Assembly: GCA_963844805.1 (NCBI GenBank)
Contig: CAWJPU010000011.1
Span: 1-64,000, forward strand
Reading direction: 5' to 3'
DNA from: JACCZR01 sp963844805
GTDB taxonomy: Bacteria > Actinomycetota > Thermoleophilia > Solirubrobacterales > Thermoleophilaceae
Length of the DNA: 64,000 bases
This document shows, piece by piece, positions 27,404-38,270 of the stretch (position 1 is its first letter; each line of letters starts with the position of its first letter). Both the position numbers and the translations under genes were made by a program. A model generated the notes under the pieces. The model was not told the origin of the DNA. It saw only the letters and a program-made list of their open reading frames with translations, and did not search any database.

Positions 27404-28600
27404 GCGACTTCGACGAGAGATTCGAGAGGCTGGTCCGGGAGCACAATCTGACCCGCAGGCACCTGCTGCAGCGGGGCGGGTACGGGGCGCTGACGCTGAG
27501 CTCGCTCGCCTACCTGGCCGCCTGCGGCGGCGGTGTGGAGAAGAGCAAGAAGGAAGAGGCGAAGACGATCCCCAAGGGCCAGATCGCCAAGACGCTCGCC
27601 TTCTCGAACTGGGTGCTCTACATCGACAACGGCGACAAGCCCAAGAAGAGCGAGACGCTCAACAGCTTCAAGAAGAAGTACGGGACGACGGTCGAAGTAC
27701 AACGAGGAGATCAACGACAACAACGAGTTCTTCGGCAAGGTGAGGCCGCAGTACTCGCAGGGCAACTCCGGCGGTCGCGACCTCCAGGTGGTCACCGACT
27801 GGCTGTGCAACCGGATGAACCAGCTCGGCTTCGTGCAGCGCTTCGACAAGTCCGAGATGCCCAACGCGACAAAGAACATCGAGCCGTCGGTCGCCCACCC
27901 GGACTTCGACCCCAATCGCGACTTCTCGATGCCGTGGCAGTCGGGGCAGGTCGTCGTGCTCTACCGCAAGGACCTGGTCAAGGGCGACCTGACGAGCTAC
28001 GAGGACCTGCTGGACCCCAAGTTCAAGGGCAAGGTCACGATGCTCACCGAGATGCGCGACACCGTCGGCGCGATGCTGCTCGCCGAGGGCAAGACTCCCG
28101 AGAAGGCGACCAAGCAGGACTGCCTGGCGGTGTGCGACAAGCTCGAGAAGCTCTCGCGCGACGGGCAGATCCGCCGCTTCACCGGCAACGAGTACATCAA
28201 CTCGCTGCCCAAGGGCGACACCGTGGCCTGCCTGGGCTGGTCGGGTGACGCCGGCTCGCTGCAGGAGGAGGACAAGAACATCAAGTACGCCCAGCCGGAG
28301 GCGGGCTTCATGGTGTTCACCGACTCGATGCAGATCCCGGTCGGGGCCCCGCAGGCGTTCACGGCGCAGAAGATGATCGACTTCGTCTACGACCCCGAGG
28401 TCCAGGCGGAGATCACCAACGCGGTGCAGTACGTGCCGCCGGTCAAGGGCGTCGCCGACGTGATCCGCAAGGACGACCCGGAGACCGCGGAGAACCCGCT
28501 GATCTTCCCCGACCTCTCGAAGAAGCACAACCTCAAGACCTTCCCCCGCGCCGAGGAGAAGGAGATCGAGGCGGCCTTCCAGAAGGCGATCGGCGCGTGA
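27400..28600 (+). CDS. potD: polyamine ABC transporter substrate-binding lipoprotein, frameshifted
   Basis: About 400 residues from the ATG at 27400 with GAGGAGGAGA upstream. The N-terminus joins a twin-arginine-like patch (LTRRHLLQRGG) with a lipobox (AYLAACGGG), so the protein is exported and lipid-anchored. The frame slips near 27695 (KKKYGTTV then KYNEEINDNN). The mature part has PotD/PotF features: TLAFSNWVLYID at the first strand, DLQVVTDWL, SMPWQSGQVVVLYRKD, FKGKVTMLTEMRDTVGAML and a C-terminal ENPLIFPD. Bound polyamine is inferred from neighbours and family. Confidence 0.9.
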
Positions 28601-28618
28601 CCTCGTACCGACCCTGCG

Positions 28619-29542
28619 GTGCTCGCCCGGCCGGCGCCCGGGCTGCGCTCCTCGGGTAGCCGCATGCCGCGTCTCGGCGACCGGCGGGGGCTGCTGCCCT
28701 ACGCCCTGCTGGCGCCGGGGCTGCTGTGGCTGATCGTCTTCTTCCTCATCCCGCTCGGGTACATGCTCGACGTCTCCCTGCAGACGGGAGACGTCGAGAC
28801 GGGCTTCGAGCGCAGCTTCAACTTCGGGATCTACCCCGACGCGATCTCGGACTACGGCGCCCAGCTGGGGCGCTCGTTCCTGTACGCCGGCCTGGCGACC
28901 CTGATCTCGCTGCTGGTCGGGTTCCCGCTGGCCTACTTCATCGCCTTTCGGGGCGGGAAATGGAAGAACGCGCTCCTCCTGCTGGTGATCCTGCCGTTCT
29001 TCATCACCTACCTGGTGCGGACGCTGTCGTGGCAGACGATCCTGGCCGACAACGGCCTGATCGTGGACGTGCTCAAGACGGTGGGGCTGGTCAGCGACGA
29101 CGGGCGATTACTCGCCACCACCACCGCCGTGGTCGCGGGCATCACCTACAACTTCCTGCCCTTCATGGTCCTGCCGATCTACGCCAGCCTGGAGCAGATC
29201 GACAAGCGGGTGCTCGAGGCCGCGAGCGACCTGTACGGCAAGCGCCGCGACGTCGTCGCCCGGGTGGTGACGCCGATGGCCATGCCCGGCATCGTCGCCG
29301 GGGTGCTGCTCACCTTCATCCCCGCCGCGGGCGACTTCATCAACGCAGAGCTCCTGGGCACGCCCCGGCAGTTCATGATCGGGAACGTCATCCAGAGCCG
29401 CTTCCTGGAGCAGGCCGACTACCCAACCGCGGCGGCGCTGTCGTTCGTCCTGATGGCGATCATTCTCGTGATGGTGGCCGGCTACGCCTGGATGGTGGGC
29501 AGCGAGTCGCTCACCGGCGCCGAGGAGGCGACGGCGCCGTGA
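28619..29542 (+). CDS. potB: polyamine ABC transporter permease PotB
   Basis: Up to 307 residues; the start may be GTG at 28619 or, more like the family, ATG at 28664 (MPRLGDRRGLL). Six membrane helices are visible, with a first helix YALLAPGLLWLIVFFLIP and the inner-membrane EAA loop EAASDLYGKRRDVVARVV contacting the ATPase. PotB forms the channel with PotC. Its stop overlaps the potC start (GTGA). Confidence 0.92.
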   Translation: MLARPAPGLRSSGSRMPRLGDRRGLLPYALLAPGLLWLIVFFLIPLGYMLDVSLQTGDVETGFERSFNFGIYPDAISDYGAQLGRSFLYAGLATLISLLVGFPLAYFIAFRGGKWKNALLLLVILPFFITYLVRTLSWQTILADNGLIVDVLKTVGLVSDDGRLLATTTAVVAGITYNFLPFMVLPIYASLEQIDKRVLEAASDLYGKRRDVVARVVTPMAMPGIVAGVLLTFIPAAGDFINAELLGTPRQFMIGNVIQSRFLEQADYPTAAALSFVLMAIILVMVAGYAWMVGSESLTGAEEATAP

Positions 29543-30351
29543 CGCTCGGTCGCCGCCTGCTGCACCACTCGCTCGGCGCCTACGCCCTGGTGGCGTTCGG
29601 CTACCTGCTGACGCCGATCGCGATCATCCTGCTGTTCTCGTTCAACGACCCGTCCGGGCGCTTCAACTACCAGTGGCAGGGCTTCACGCTCGACAACTGG
29701 GCCAACCCGTTCGAGGTCACCGAGCTCACCGACGCGTTCCTCACCAGCCTCGAGGTGGCCGCGATTGCCACCGTGATCTCCACCATCCTCGGGACGCTGA
29801 TGGCGCTCGCGCTGGTGCGCTACGAGTTCCGCGGCCGCGCGCCGGTCAACTTCTTCATCTTCCTCCCGCTGGCCACGCCCGAGGTGGTCCTCGGAGCGGC
29901 GCTGCTGTCGCTGTTCGTGTCGTTCAGCGCCGCCACCGGCTTCGTGACGATCGTGATCGCGCACGTGATGTTCTGCGTCTCGTTCGTGGTGGTGACGGTG
30001 CGCTCGCGGCTGATCGGCTTCGACCGCTCGCTGGAGGAGGCGGCCCAGGACCTCGGCGCCACCGGGCCGCAGACCTTCTTGCGCGTGACCCTGCCGCTGA
30101 TCATGCCCGGCGTCCTGGCCGGCGGGCTGCTGGCCTTCGCGCTGTCGATCGACGACTACGTGATCACCAGCTTCAACAGCGGCTCGACGGTCACCTACCC
30201 GCTGTGGATCTTCGGCGCCTCCCAGCGCGGCGTGCCGCCGCAGGTGAACGTGCTCGCGGCGATCATCTTCCTGTTCACGGTGGCGATCATGGTCTTCACG
30301 GTGTGGCAGCAGCGGCGGGCCGAGAAGCTCGCGGGCGCGGTCGCCGAATAG
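29539..30351 (+). CDS. potC: polyamine ABC transporter permease PotC
   Basis: 270 residues from the GTG at 29539. Six membrane helices, beginning AYALVAFGYLLTPIAIILLFSF, and an EAA loop EEAAQDLGATGPQTFLRVTLP before a conserved PGVLAGGLLAFALSIDDYVI, the classic PotC signature (SIDDYVIT). It completes the ATPase-binding protein-two permease set. The next gene starts 12 bases after its stop. Confidence 0.94.
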   Translation: MTLGRRLLHHSLGAYALVAFGYLLTPIAIILLFSFNDPSGRFNYQWQGFTLDNWANPFEVTELTDAFLTSLEVAAIATVISTILGTLMALALVRYEFRGRAPVNFFIFLPLATPEVVLGAALLSLFVSFSAATGFVTIVIAHVMFCVSFVVVTVRSRLIGFDRSLEEAAQDLGATGPQTFLRVTLPLIMPGVLAGGLLAFALSIDDYVITSFNSGSTVTYPLWIFGASQRGVPPQVNVLAAIIFLFTVAIMVFTVWQQRRAEKLAGAVAE

Positions 30352-30362
30352 GCTCGCCGGCT

Positions 30363-31416
30363 GTGGCCCTGTACGACCTGATCTCGGATCTGCCCCTGCA
30401 GATCGACGGCGTACGAGCTGGAGGGCCTCGAGCTGCAGCTCGGCCCTGAGTTCACCCGGCTGACCACGCTCATCAAGCTCCAGGGCGCCGGCGAGGAGGG
30501 TGTCGGCGAGGACGTCACCTACGACGGGCTCGAGCACATCGCCTTCCGCGACGAGAAGGCCGACCTGCCGCTCGAGGGGTCGTGGACGGTCGACTCGTTC
30601 TCCAAGCACCTGGACACGCTCGAGCTGTTCCCGGTCGCGCCGAGCAACCCGGCCTTCGGCGACTACCGCCGCTGGGCGTTCGAGTCGGCGGCGCTCGACC
30701 TCGCCCTGCGCCAGGCCGGCAAGTCGCTGGCCGACGTGGTGGGCCGCGAGCCCAAGCCGGTGACCTTCGTGGTCTCCATGCGACTGCAGCCGCCCGGAGA
30801 CCCGAGCAGGGCGCTGCGCATGCTGGAGAAGTACCCGACCACCCGGCTCAAGCTCGACCCCACCAACGAGTGGACGCAGGAGCTGGTCGACCAGCTCGCC
30901 GCCACCGGCCGGGTGGACTCCGCCGACCTCAAGGGCTTCTACCGCGGCACGCCGGTCGACGTGGAGACCGACCCGGAGCTGTACCGGATGGTGGCCGAGG
31001 GCTTCCCCGAGGCGTGGCTCGAGGACCCCGACCTGACCGACGAGACCGACCCCGTGCTCGAGCCCCATCGCGACCGCATCACGTGGGACGCGCCGATCCA
31101 CTCCGTCGAGGACATCGAGTCGCGCCCGTTCAGGCCCAAGATGGTGAACGTCAAGCCGTCGCGCTTCGGGCCGCTGTCGCGCCTGTTCGCCGCCTACGAC
31201 TTCTGCGAGGCCGAGGGCATCGGCGCCTACGGCGGCGGACAGACCGAGCTCGGCGTGGGGCGGGGGCACATCCAGTACCTGGCCTCGCTGTTCCACCCCG
31301 ACACCCCCAACGACGTGGCTCCGGGCGGCTACAACCACTCGGACACGCCCCCCGGGCTGCCCACCACGCCGCTCCAGCCGGCCGCCGAGCCGGTCGGCTT
31401 CCGCTGGCGCACCTGA
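30363..31416 (+). CDS. enolase-superfamily protein (mandelate racemase/muconate cycloisomerase-like), frameshifted
   Basis: About 350 residues from the GTG at 30363 (VALYDLISDLPLQIDG), with a frame slip near 30411, resuming YELEGLELQL. The barrel shows the superfamily's spaced acid-base residues: RLKLDPTNEW (K and D), AWLEDPDL (Glu, as in the I-E-D-P strand), ITWDAPIHS (Asp, as in the A-D-E strand) and VNVKPSRFGPL (the K-P-S-R-x-G strand). These enzymes abstract a proton next to a carboxylate. It is not a close match to a named subgroup. It is directly downstream of potC and overlaps the GST gene, so its substrate may come from the imported compound or its products. Confidence 0.82.
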
Positions 31417-32000
31417 TGCGCCTCTATCGCGCCGAGTACTCCACCAACGTGGAGCGGGTGGCCCTCGCGCTGGCGCACAAGGGCTTGACCGCCGACCCGG
31501 TATGGATCGACTACGCCGACCGCTCGCCGGTCGAGGAGATCAGCGGCCAGCCGCTGGTGCCGGTGCTGGTGGACGACGACGGCACGGTGATCGCGGACTC
31601 CGTCGCGATCATGCGCCACCTCGAGCAGCGCCACCCGCAGCCCCCGCTGTTCGGCCCGCCCGAGGTCGATCTGTTCGTGGAGTGGTTCGACGAGGTCTGG
31701 AAGGCACCGCCCAACGCGATCGAGGCCAGCGCCGACGACGAGCTGGTCGACCTGCTGTCCGCGCGGATGGACGGCTGGCTCGACCTGTTCGAGCGCCTGC
31801 TCGCCGAGCGCGATTTCCTCCTCGGCCCCGAGCTCACCGCCGCGGACCTCGTCGCCTACCCGTTTCTCAAGTACGCCGCGAGGCGCGAGCCGGCCGACGA
31901 CGAGCTCTTCCACCGAATCCTCGACGAGCACCAGAGCGTCGAGGGCCGCCCCCGGCTGGCGGACTGGATCGCCCGCGTGGGAGCCTTGCCCCAGTGCTGA
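31416..32000 (+). CDS. glutathione S-transferase-like protein
   Basis: 194 residues from the ATG at 31416, which overlaps the upstream stop (TGATG). The N-terminal thioredoxin-fold half has LYRAEYSTNVERVALALAH and the cis-Pro PLVPVLVDDDGTVIADSVAI with the E/DS glutathione-contact motif. The C-terminal helical half contains FLLGPELTAADLVAYPF (the N-capping box). Actinobacteria mostly lack glutathione, so the thiol may be different or the fold may be used otherwise. It belongs to the pot-enolase-LLM run. Confidence 0.85.
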   Translation: MRLYRAEYSTNVERVALALAHKGLTADPVWIDYADRSPVEEISGQPLVPVLVDDDGTVIADSVAIMRHLEQRHPQPPLFGPPEVDLFVEWFDEVWKAPPNAIEASADDELVDLLSARMDGWLDLFERLLAERDFLLGPELTAADLVAYPFLKYAARREPADDELFHRILDEHQSVEGRPRLADWIARVGALPQC

Positions 32001-33025
32001 AGCTCGGGCTGAACACCGGCTACTGGGGCGCGGGGCCGCCGCACGGCGTCGAGGAGGCGATCGCCGAGGCCGAGAAGCTGGGCTTCGACTCGATCTGGAC
32101 CGCCGAGGCCTACGGCTCCGACGTGCTCACCCCGCTCGCATGGTGGGGCTCGGCCACGTCGCGCCTGAAGCTCGGCACCGCCATCACCCAGATGTCCGCA
32201 CGCACGCCCGCGGCCACGGCGATGGCGGCGATGACCATGGACCACCTCTCGGGCGGACGGTTCGTGCTCGGGCTTGGCGTCTCGGGGCCGCAGGTGGTGG
32301 AGGGCTGGTACGGGCAGCCGTTCGCCAAGCCGCTCGCGCGCACGCGCGAGTACATCGAGATCGTGCGCGACATATGCGCCCGCGGCGGGCCGGTCACCGC
32401 CGACGGGCCGCACTACCCGCTGCCCTACACCGAGGGCACCGGCCTGGGCAAGCCGCTCAAGTCGACGCTGCACCCGGTGCGCGAGCGCATCCCCATCTAC
32501 CTGGGCGCCGAGGGGCCCAAGAACGTGGCGCTGGCGGGCGAGCTGTGCGACGGCTGGCTGGCGCTGTTCTTCTCGCCCCGCAGCCAGGGCTTCTACCGCG
32601 ACGCGCTGGCCGAGGGCTTCGGGCGCGAGGGCGCCGCGCACGACTTCGACTCGTTCGAGGTCGCCGCCACCGTGCCACTGATCGTGCACGACGACGTGGA
32701 GGCCGCCGCCGACATGCTGCGGCCGATGTACGCCCTCTATTTCGGCGGGATGGGCGCGCGCAAGGCCAACTTCCACAACGACGTACCGCGCCGGATGGGC
32801 TACGACGACGAGGCGACCGAGATCCAGGACCTCTACCTCGAAGGCAAGAAGGACGAGGCGGCCGCCGCGGTACCCACCCGGCTGGTCGAGGAGCTGGCGC
32901 TGATCGGGCCCGAGGACAAGATCCGCGCCGAGCTGGCCGAGTGGCGCGAGTCGATCGCCACCACCCTGCTGGTGGGCGGCGGGGTGAACGAGGTGAGGCG
33001 CGCGGCGGACCTAGTCCTGGGCTGA
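31994..33025 (+). CDS. LLM-class F420-dependent oxidoreductase
   Basis: 343 residues from the GTG at 31994, overlapping the GST stop. Luciferase-like TIM barrel with LKLGLNTGYWG at the first strand, GFDSIWTAEAYGSD, LKLGTAITQMSARTP, the RFVLGLGVSGPQVVEGW loop and IPIYLGAEGPKNVALAGE. These are typical of actinobacterial F420-dependent enzymes rather than FMN monooxygenases. Substrate unknown. It closes the potABCD-enolase-GST-LLM series. Its end overlaps by 15 bases the convergent LOG gene. Confidence 0.9.
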   Translation: MLKLGLNTGYWGAGPPHGVEEAIAEAEKLGFDSIWTAEAYGSDVLTPLAWWGSATSRLKLGTAITQMSARTPAATAMAAMTMDHLSGGRFVLGLGVSGPQVVEGWYGQPFAKPLARTREYIEIVRDICARGGPVTADGPHYPLPYTEGTGLGKPLKSTLHPVRERIPIYLGAEGPKNVALAGELCDGWLALFFSPRSQGFYRDALAEGFGREGAAHDFDSFEVAATVPLIVHDDVEAAADMLRPMYALYFGGMGARKANFHNDVPRRMGYDDEATEIQDLYLEGKKDEAAAAVPTRLVEELALIGPEDKIRAELAEWRESIATTLLVGGGVNEVRRAADLVLG

Positions 33026-33697
33026 GGTGACCCATTCGACGACCTCGTCGAGGTCGTCGGTCACGTGAGGCAAGTCGGCGTCGCCGGGGCTGATCTTGCC
33101 CGTGCCCAGGAGCTGGTCGTGGATCCAGTCCATCAGTCCGCTCCAGAACTTGGTGCCCACCAGCACCACCGGGAAGTCGAACACCTTGTCGGTCTGCTCC
33201 AGCGTCAGCGCCTCGAAGGCCTCGTCCAGCGTGCCGAAGCCGCCGGGGAAGGCCACGAAGCCGCTCGCGTAGCGGACGAACATGACCTTGCGCGTGAAGA
33301 AGTAGTGGAACTCGAGCGAGACGTCGAGATAGGGGTTGGCGTGCTGCTCGAAGGGCAGCTCGATGTTCAGGCCGACGGAGTGGGCGCCCGCATCGCGCGC
33401 CCCGTGGTTGGCGGCCTCCATCGCGCCGGGCCCGCCGCCGGTGATGATCGAGTAGCCGCGCTCGCCCAGCTTGCGGGCGACCTCGCGCGCGGCCGCGTAC
33501 TCGGGGTGGTCCTCCGGCGTGCGGGCCGAGCCGAAGACTGAGACCGCCGGAGTGATGTCCTCCAGTGCCCCGAAGCCCATCTCCAGCTCGCGGCGCACCC
33601 GCTGGAGCCGTTCCTCTTCCGACTGGGTCTCGACGACGCCTGGCTCGTGCGAGTGCAGGATCTCCTCGTCGAAGGTGGCGGGGTGGCGCGCGTTCAC
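33011..33697 (-). CDS. LOG-family protein (TIGR00730 type Rossmann-fold nucleotide hydrolase)
   Basis: 228 residues from the GTG at 33697, overlapping the upstream stop. SVFGSARTPEDHPEY, GYSIITGGGPGAMEAANHGA and the PGGFGTLDE motif (P-G-G-x-G-T-x-x-E) define the family. Members cleave ribose 5-phosphate from nucleoside monophosphates, including cytokinin nucleotides; this longer type also includes PpnN-like enzymes. It ends the minus-strand 2-oxoacid dehydrogenase transcript. Confidence 0.92.
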   Translation of the reverse strand: MNARHPATFDEEILHSHEPGVVETQSEEERLQRVRRELEMGFGALEDITPAVSVFGSARTPEDHPEYAAAREVARKLGERGYSIITGGGPGAMEAANHGARDAGAHSVGLNIELPFEQHANPYLDVSLEFHYFFTRKVMFVRYASGFVAFPGGFGTLDEAFEALTLEQTDKVFDFPVVLVGTKFWSGLMDWIHDQLLGTGKISPGDADLPHVTDDLDEVVEWVTSAQD

Positions 33698-34122
33698 CCG
33701 TTCCGCTCCGCGGCGGCCTTCAGGCCCTCGATCGACTGCTGCAGCCAGCGCCGGAAGTAGAGACGGCCGACGGTGGCGTCGAACATGCGGTAGCCGATCC
33801 CGTTGGGGTCCATGCCTATCTCGACGTCGAGGAACGTGCTCTCGCGCGCCTCGGTCAGGCGCCAGTCCGCGTACATGCCCGTCTCCACGCAGCGCATCCT
33901 GATCGCCTTGAGGTCGTCGCGCTGGTCGACGATGAAGGTGGTCTCCTCGCGACCGATCGGCACCTTCGTCACCTGTGCATAGCTGTCCCCCTGCTCGAAG
34001 CGCTCTCCTCGCACCTCGATGACCTTGGGCCACCACTCCGGATGACGCTTGGGGTCGCCCAGCAGGGCCCAGACGTCTGCCGGCGGGCGGTCGATCAGCG
34101 CCTCCTGCCTGGCGGAGGACAC
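33694..34122 (-). CDS. SRPBCC/START-like protein
   Basis: 142 residues. The opening (EALIDRPPADVWALLGDPKRHPEWWP) is the standard polyketide-cyclase/SRPBCC start, followed by an antiparallel sheet and a long C-terminal helix (RWLQQSIEGLKAAAER). The fold makes a hydrophobic ligand pocket; the ligand is unknown. It begins 3 bases after the E2 gene and overlaps the LOG gene, so it is part of that transcript. Confidence 0.87.
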   Translation of the reverse strand: MSSARQEALIDRPPADVWALLGDPKRHPEWWPKVIEVRGERFEQGDSYAQVTKVPIGREETTFIVDQRDDLKAIRMRCVETGMYADWRLTEARESTFLDVEIGMDPNGIGYRMFDATVGRLYFRRWLQQSIEGLKAAAERNG

Positions 34123-34124
34123 GG

Positions 34125-35436
34125 CTAGAGCGCGAGCGAGAGGGGCTGCTCGAGCAGCTCGCGCACGCGCGCGAGGAACTGGGCGCCGTCGGCGCCGTAG
34201 AGGATGCGGTGGTCGCAGACCAGAGTCAGCGTCAGCTGGTCGCGCACCACCACCCGCTCGCGGTCGTCCACCGCCGGCTTTTTCTCCAGGGAGCCCACGG
34301 TCAGAAGAGCCGCCTGGGGCGGGTTGATGATCGCGGTGAAGCGCTCGATCCCGTACATCCCGAGGTTGGAGATGGTGAACGTGCCGCCGCTGACCTCCGG
34401 CGGCGTCACGTTGCCCTCGCGCACCTTCTCGATCAGGCTGCGGGCGCTCTTGGCGATGTCGCCGAGCGAGCGGGTGTCGGCGCCGAAGATGGTCGGCACG
34501 ACGAGCGTGCCCTCGGCCGCGACCGCGATGCCCACGTTCACCTTCTCGTACAGCTCGAAGCGGCCGTCGCGGTAGGCGCCGTTGACCTTGGGGAACTCGC
34601 GCAGGGCGGTCGCCGCCGCCTTGACGATCATGTCGTTGAACGACGGCGCCGGGTCGGCGACCTCCTTCAGCCGCTCGCGCAGCTTCACCGCGTCGGTCAT
34701 GTCCACGTCGAGCGTGAGCGCGAAGTCCGGCGCGGTGGCCTTGGACTCCGCCATGCGGCGGGTGACGGTCTGTTGCAGGCGGGTGAGCTCCTGGATCTCC
34801 ACCTCGCCCTTGGCGCCCGAGCTCTCCTTCTTCGTGGCGGGAGCCTCCGCCGGCGCCTCTTCCTTCTCCTGCGTCTCGGTTGCAGCGCCGCCGCCGTCCC
34901 CGGCCGCCGACTCGACGTCGGCCTTCACGATCCGCCCGCCCGGCCCCGAGCCCTCCAGCCGGGCCAATTCCACGCCGAGCTCGCCCGCCATGCGGCGCGC
35001 GACGGGCGAGGCCTTGATCCGCTCGCCGCCGTTGCCGCCCGAGTCAGGGGCCTCGCGCTGGGGCTCCTCGGGCTCCTCATCGGCCTCGGCTTCGGGCTCG
35101 GGCTCCTCGGCTCTCCTCGGCTCGCTCGCCTCTGCTTCGGCTCCTCGGTCTCCGCCTCTTCGCCGCCTTTCTCGTCGCCACCGCCCGACGGCGCCTCGCC
35201 CTCCTCGCCGATCTCGGCGATCGGGTCGCCCACCGGCAGCGTGTCGCCCTCCTTGGCGATCACCTTGATCAGCACGCCGTCGGTGTCGGCCTCGTAGGTC
35301 ATGTTGGCCTTGTCGGTCTCGATCTCCACCAGCGGCTCGCCGCGCTTGACCTCGCCGCCCTCCTCGACCAGCCACTTGAGCACCGTGCCCTCCTCCATGG
35401 AGTCGGACAGGCGGGGCATGCCGACGGTTTCGGCCA

Positions 35437-35437
<1 letters not shown>
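34125..35437 (-). CDS. dihydrolipoamide acyltransferase (E2), frameshifted
   Basis: About 437 residues from the GTG at 35437, sharing one base with the E1-beta stop. The lipoyl domain (about 1-80) has VEIETDKANMTYEA with the lipoylated Lys in ETDKAN. A frame slip lies near 35120-35140 in the acidic linker. Then come a peripheral subunit-binding domain (SPVARRMAGELGVEL, GRIVKADVE) and the catalytic domain ending CDHRILYGADGAQFL with the active-site His. It transfers acyl groups to CoA. It is pyruvate or branched-chain type; the neighbours do not decide. LipA and LipB elsewhere in the window would supply its cofactor. Confidence 0.92.
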
Positions 35438-36419
<982 letters not shown>

Positions 36420-36420
<1 letters not shown>

Positions 36421-37683
36421 TAGTCGCCGCCGCCCTCTTCGTCGCGCTCTTCCTCGGCGGGCTCGCCCTCGCCGTGGTCGCGGTGGTCGGTCTGGCGCGA
36501 GCGGCGCTCGGAGGTCACGTCCTCGCCGGCGTAGGCGGCGCCCGCTTCGGCCAGCTCCTGCGCGACCTTGCCGGCCTCGCGCTCCTCCTCGCCGCGATGG
36601 GTCTCGGGCGAGCGCTCGTCGACCGACCACCAGGCCTGCTTGGCGTCGCCCTCCATGACGTAGACGTCGTCGTAGAGCGAGGCGAGGTCGGGGTGCGGGG
36701 ACTTGTCGGCGAACTCGACGGCCTCGTCGACCGCTTTCTGCGCCTCCTTGTCGAGCTCCTCGATGTCGTCGTCGGACAGGACGCCGGCCTCGACCACGCG
36801 CTTGGCGGATGTTGTTGATCGGGTCCCGCTCGCGCCACTCCTCGACCTCCTCCTTGGAGCGGTACTCCTCGGGGTCGGCCATCGAGTGGCCGCGATAGCG
36901 GTAGGTGACGGCCTCCACCAGCTGCGGCTTGCGCTCCTCGCGCGCGCACCGGAGCGCCTCGCTCACCACCGAGTGGGTGTCGAGCACGTCCATGCCGTCG
37001 CACTGCGAGCCCGGGACGCCGAAGCCCTCGGACTTCTGCGACAGGTCGGTCACCGCCGAGTGGCGCTCGAGTGCGGTGCCCATGCCGAATTGGTTGTTGA
37101 TGACCAGGAAGACGACAGGCAGCTTCCACAGCGCCACCAGGTTCATCGCCTCCGAAAAGGTGCCTTGGTTGGTGGCCCCGTCGCCCATCATCGAGAGCAC
37201 GACGTCCTCGGTCTCCTGGTAGTCGGCCGCAAGCGCCACGCCGGCCGACAGGGGCAGCGAGCCGCCGACGATCCCGTAGCCGCCGAGGAACCGCCGCTCG
37301 ACGTCGAACAGGTGCATGGAGCCGCCGCGGCCGCCCGGAACAGCCGTCGACGCGGCCGAACAGCTCGGCCATGACCTCCTTGACGGCGGCATCCCGCGCG
37401 CGATGGCCTGGCCGTGCTCGCGGTAGGTCGACATCAGGTAGTCGTTGTCGCGCAGCGCCTGGGTGGCGCCGACGATCGTCGCCTCCTCGCCGATGCAAAG
37501 GTGCAGGAAGCCGCCGATCTTGGCCTTGGCGTACATCTCGCCGGCGCGCTCCTCGAAGCGCCGGATGAGCAGCATCTTCTCGAGGATCAGCCGGCAGGTG
37601 TCCTCGTCGGGGAGGTCGTGCTGCGGGCGCTCGACACCCGCCTCGTCGGGCATCCGTGCGTCGGTGGCCTCCTCCGTAGCCAT
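36420..37683 (-). CDS. 2-oxoacid (pyruvate-type) dehydrogenase E1 component, alpha subunit, three frameshifts
   Basis: About 420 residues from the ATG at 37683. Thiamine-diphosphate motif GDGATNQGTFSEAMNLVALW...NN and RYRGHSMADPEEYRS are clear. The frame leaves at about 37390 (REHGQAIARG), runs KEVMAELFGRVDGCSG in another frame, returns at about 37335 (GGSMHLFD), and slips again near 36800 before VVEAGVLSDDDIEELDKE. The last 60 or so residues, after WWSVDERSPETH, are a highly charged tail ending EERDEEGGGD, beyond the normal family end. Two opposite slips 55 bases apart look like assembly errors. Confidence 0.92.
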
Positions 37684-37730
37684 CTCTGTCGCAGGCTACC
37701 CGCTGGGGCTTGCCGGCAAGCGGCGGGCGG

Positions 37731-38259
37731 CTACTTCACGTCGAGAAGATCGATCACGAAGACCAGGGTCTCGTTGGGACCGATCGTGGGCGGCGAGCCC
37801 TGCTCGCCGTAGGCCTGGTCGGGCGGGATGGTGAGCTTGCGCCGACCGCCGACCTTCATGCCCTCCAGGCCCTTGTCCCAGCCGGGGATGACCATGCCCG
37901 CGCCGAGCTGGAACGGGAACGGCTGCTTGCGCTCCCAGGAGGCGTCGAACTCCTTGCCGCTCTCGAACAGGACGCCGACGTAGTTCACGGTCAGCTGCTT
38001 GCCGGCCGTGGCGGTGGCGCCCTTGCCCACGATCAGGTCCTCCTTCTCCAGCTTGGCCGGCGGCGGGCCGCTGGGGTTGCCGATCTTGGGCTTGGTCTGG
38101 AGCTCCTTCGGGGTCTCCGGCGTGGCCGCGGGCTGCTGCGGCTCGTTGGGCGAGGGCTGGTTCTTGGCCTTGGGCGGCTCCTCCTCGCCGCCGCAACCGG
38201 CGGCGAACGAGAGCGAGGGCTGTCAGCGGCACGCAGAGCGCGCGAAGGAGGGTCGGCAT
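37731..38259 (-). CDS. FKBP-type peptidyl-prolyl isomerase lipoprotein, frameshifted
   Basis: About 176 residues. Start ATG at 38259 (MPTLLRALCVPLTALAL); the frame slips near 38210 to give the lipobox FAAGCGGEEE, so the protein is exported and lipid-anchored. A Pro/Lys-rich linker follows, then a single FKBP domain (last 100 residues) with VNYVGVLFESGKEFDASW, VIPGWDKGLEGMKVGGRRKL and IPPDQAYGEQG. It catalyses proline isomerisation in exported proteins. It lies 11 bases after the DsbA-like gene on the same strand. Confidence 0.9.
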
Positions 38260-38270
38260 GGCGCGGGAGA

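Noticed and set aside
27533..28600. PotD starting at a separate downstream start after the frame slip
   Set aside because: The lipoprotein signal is in the first frame and fold strands continue across the break, so it is one gene.
37335..37390. Programmed frameshifting in E1-alpha
   Set aside because: Two opposite shifts 55 bases apart with no slippery heptamer seen, alongside many other breaks; sequencing error is simpler.
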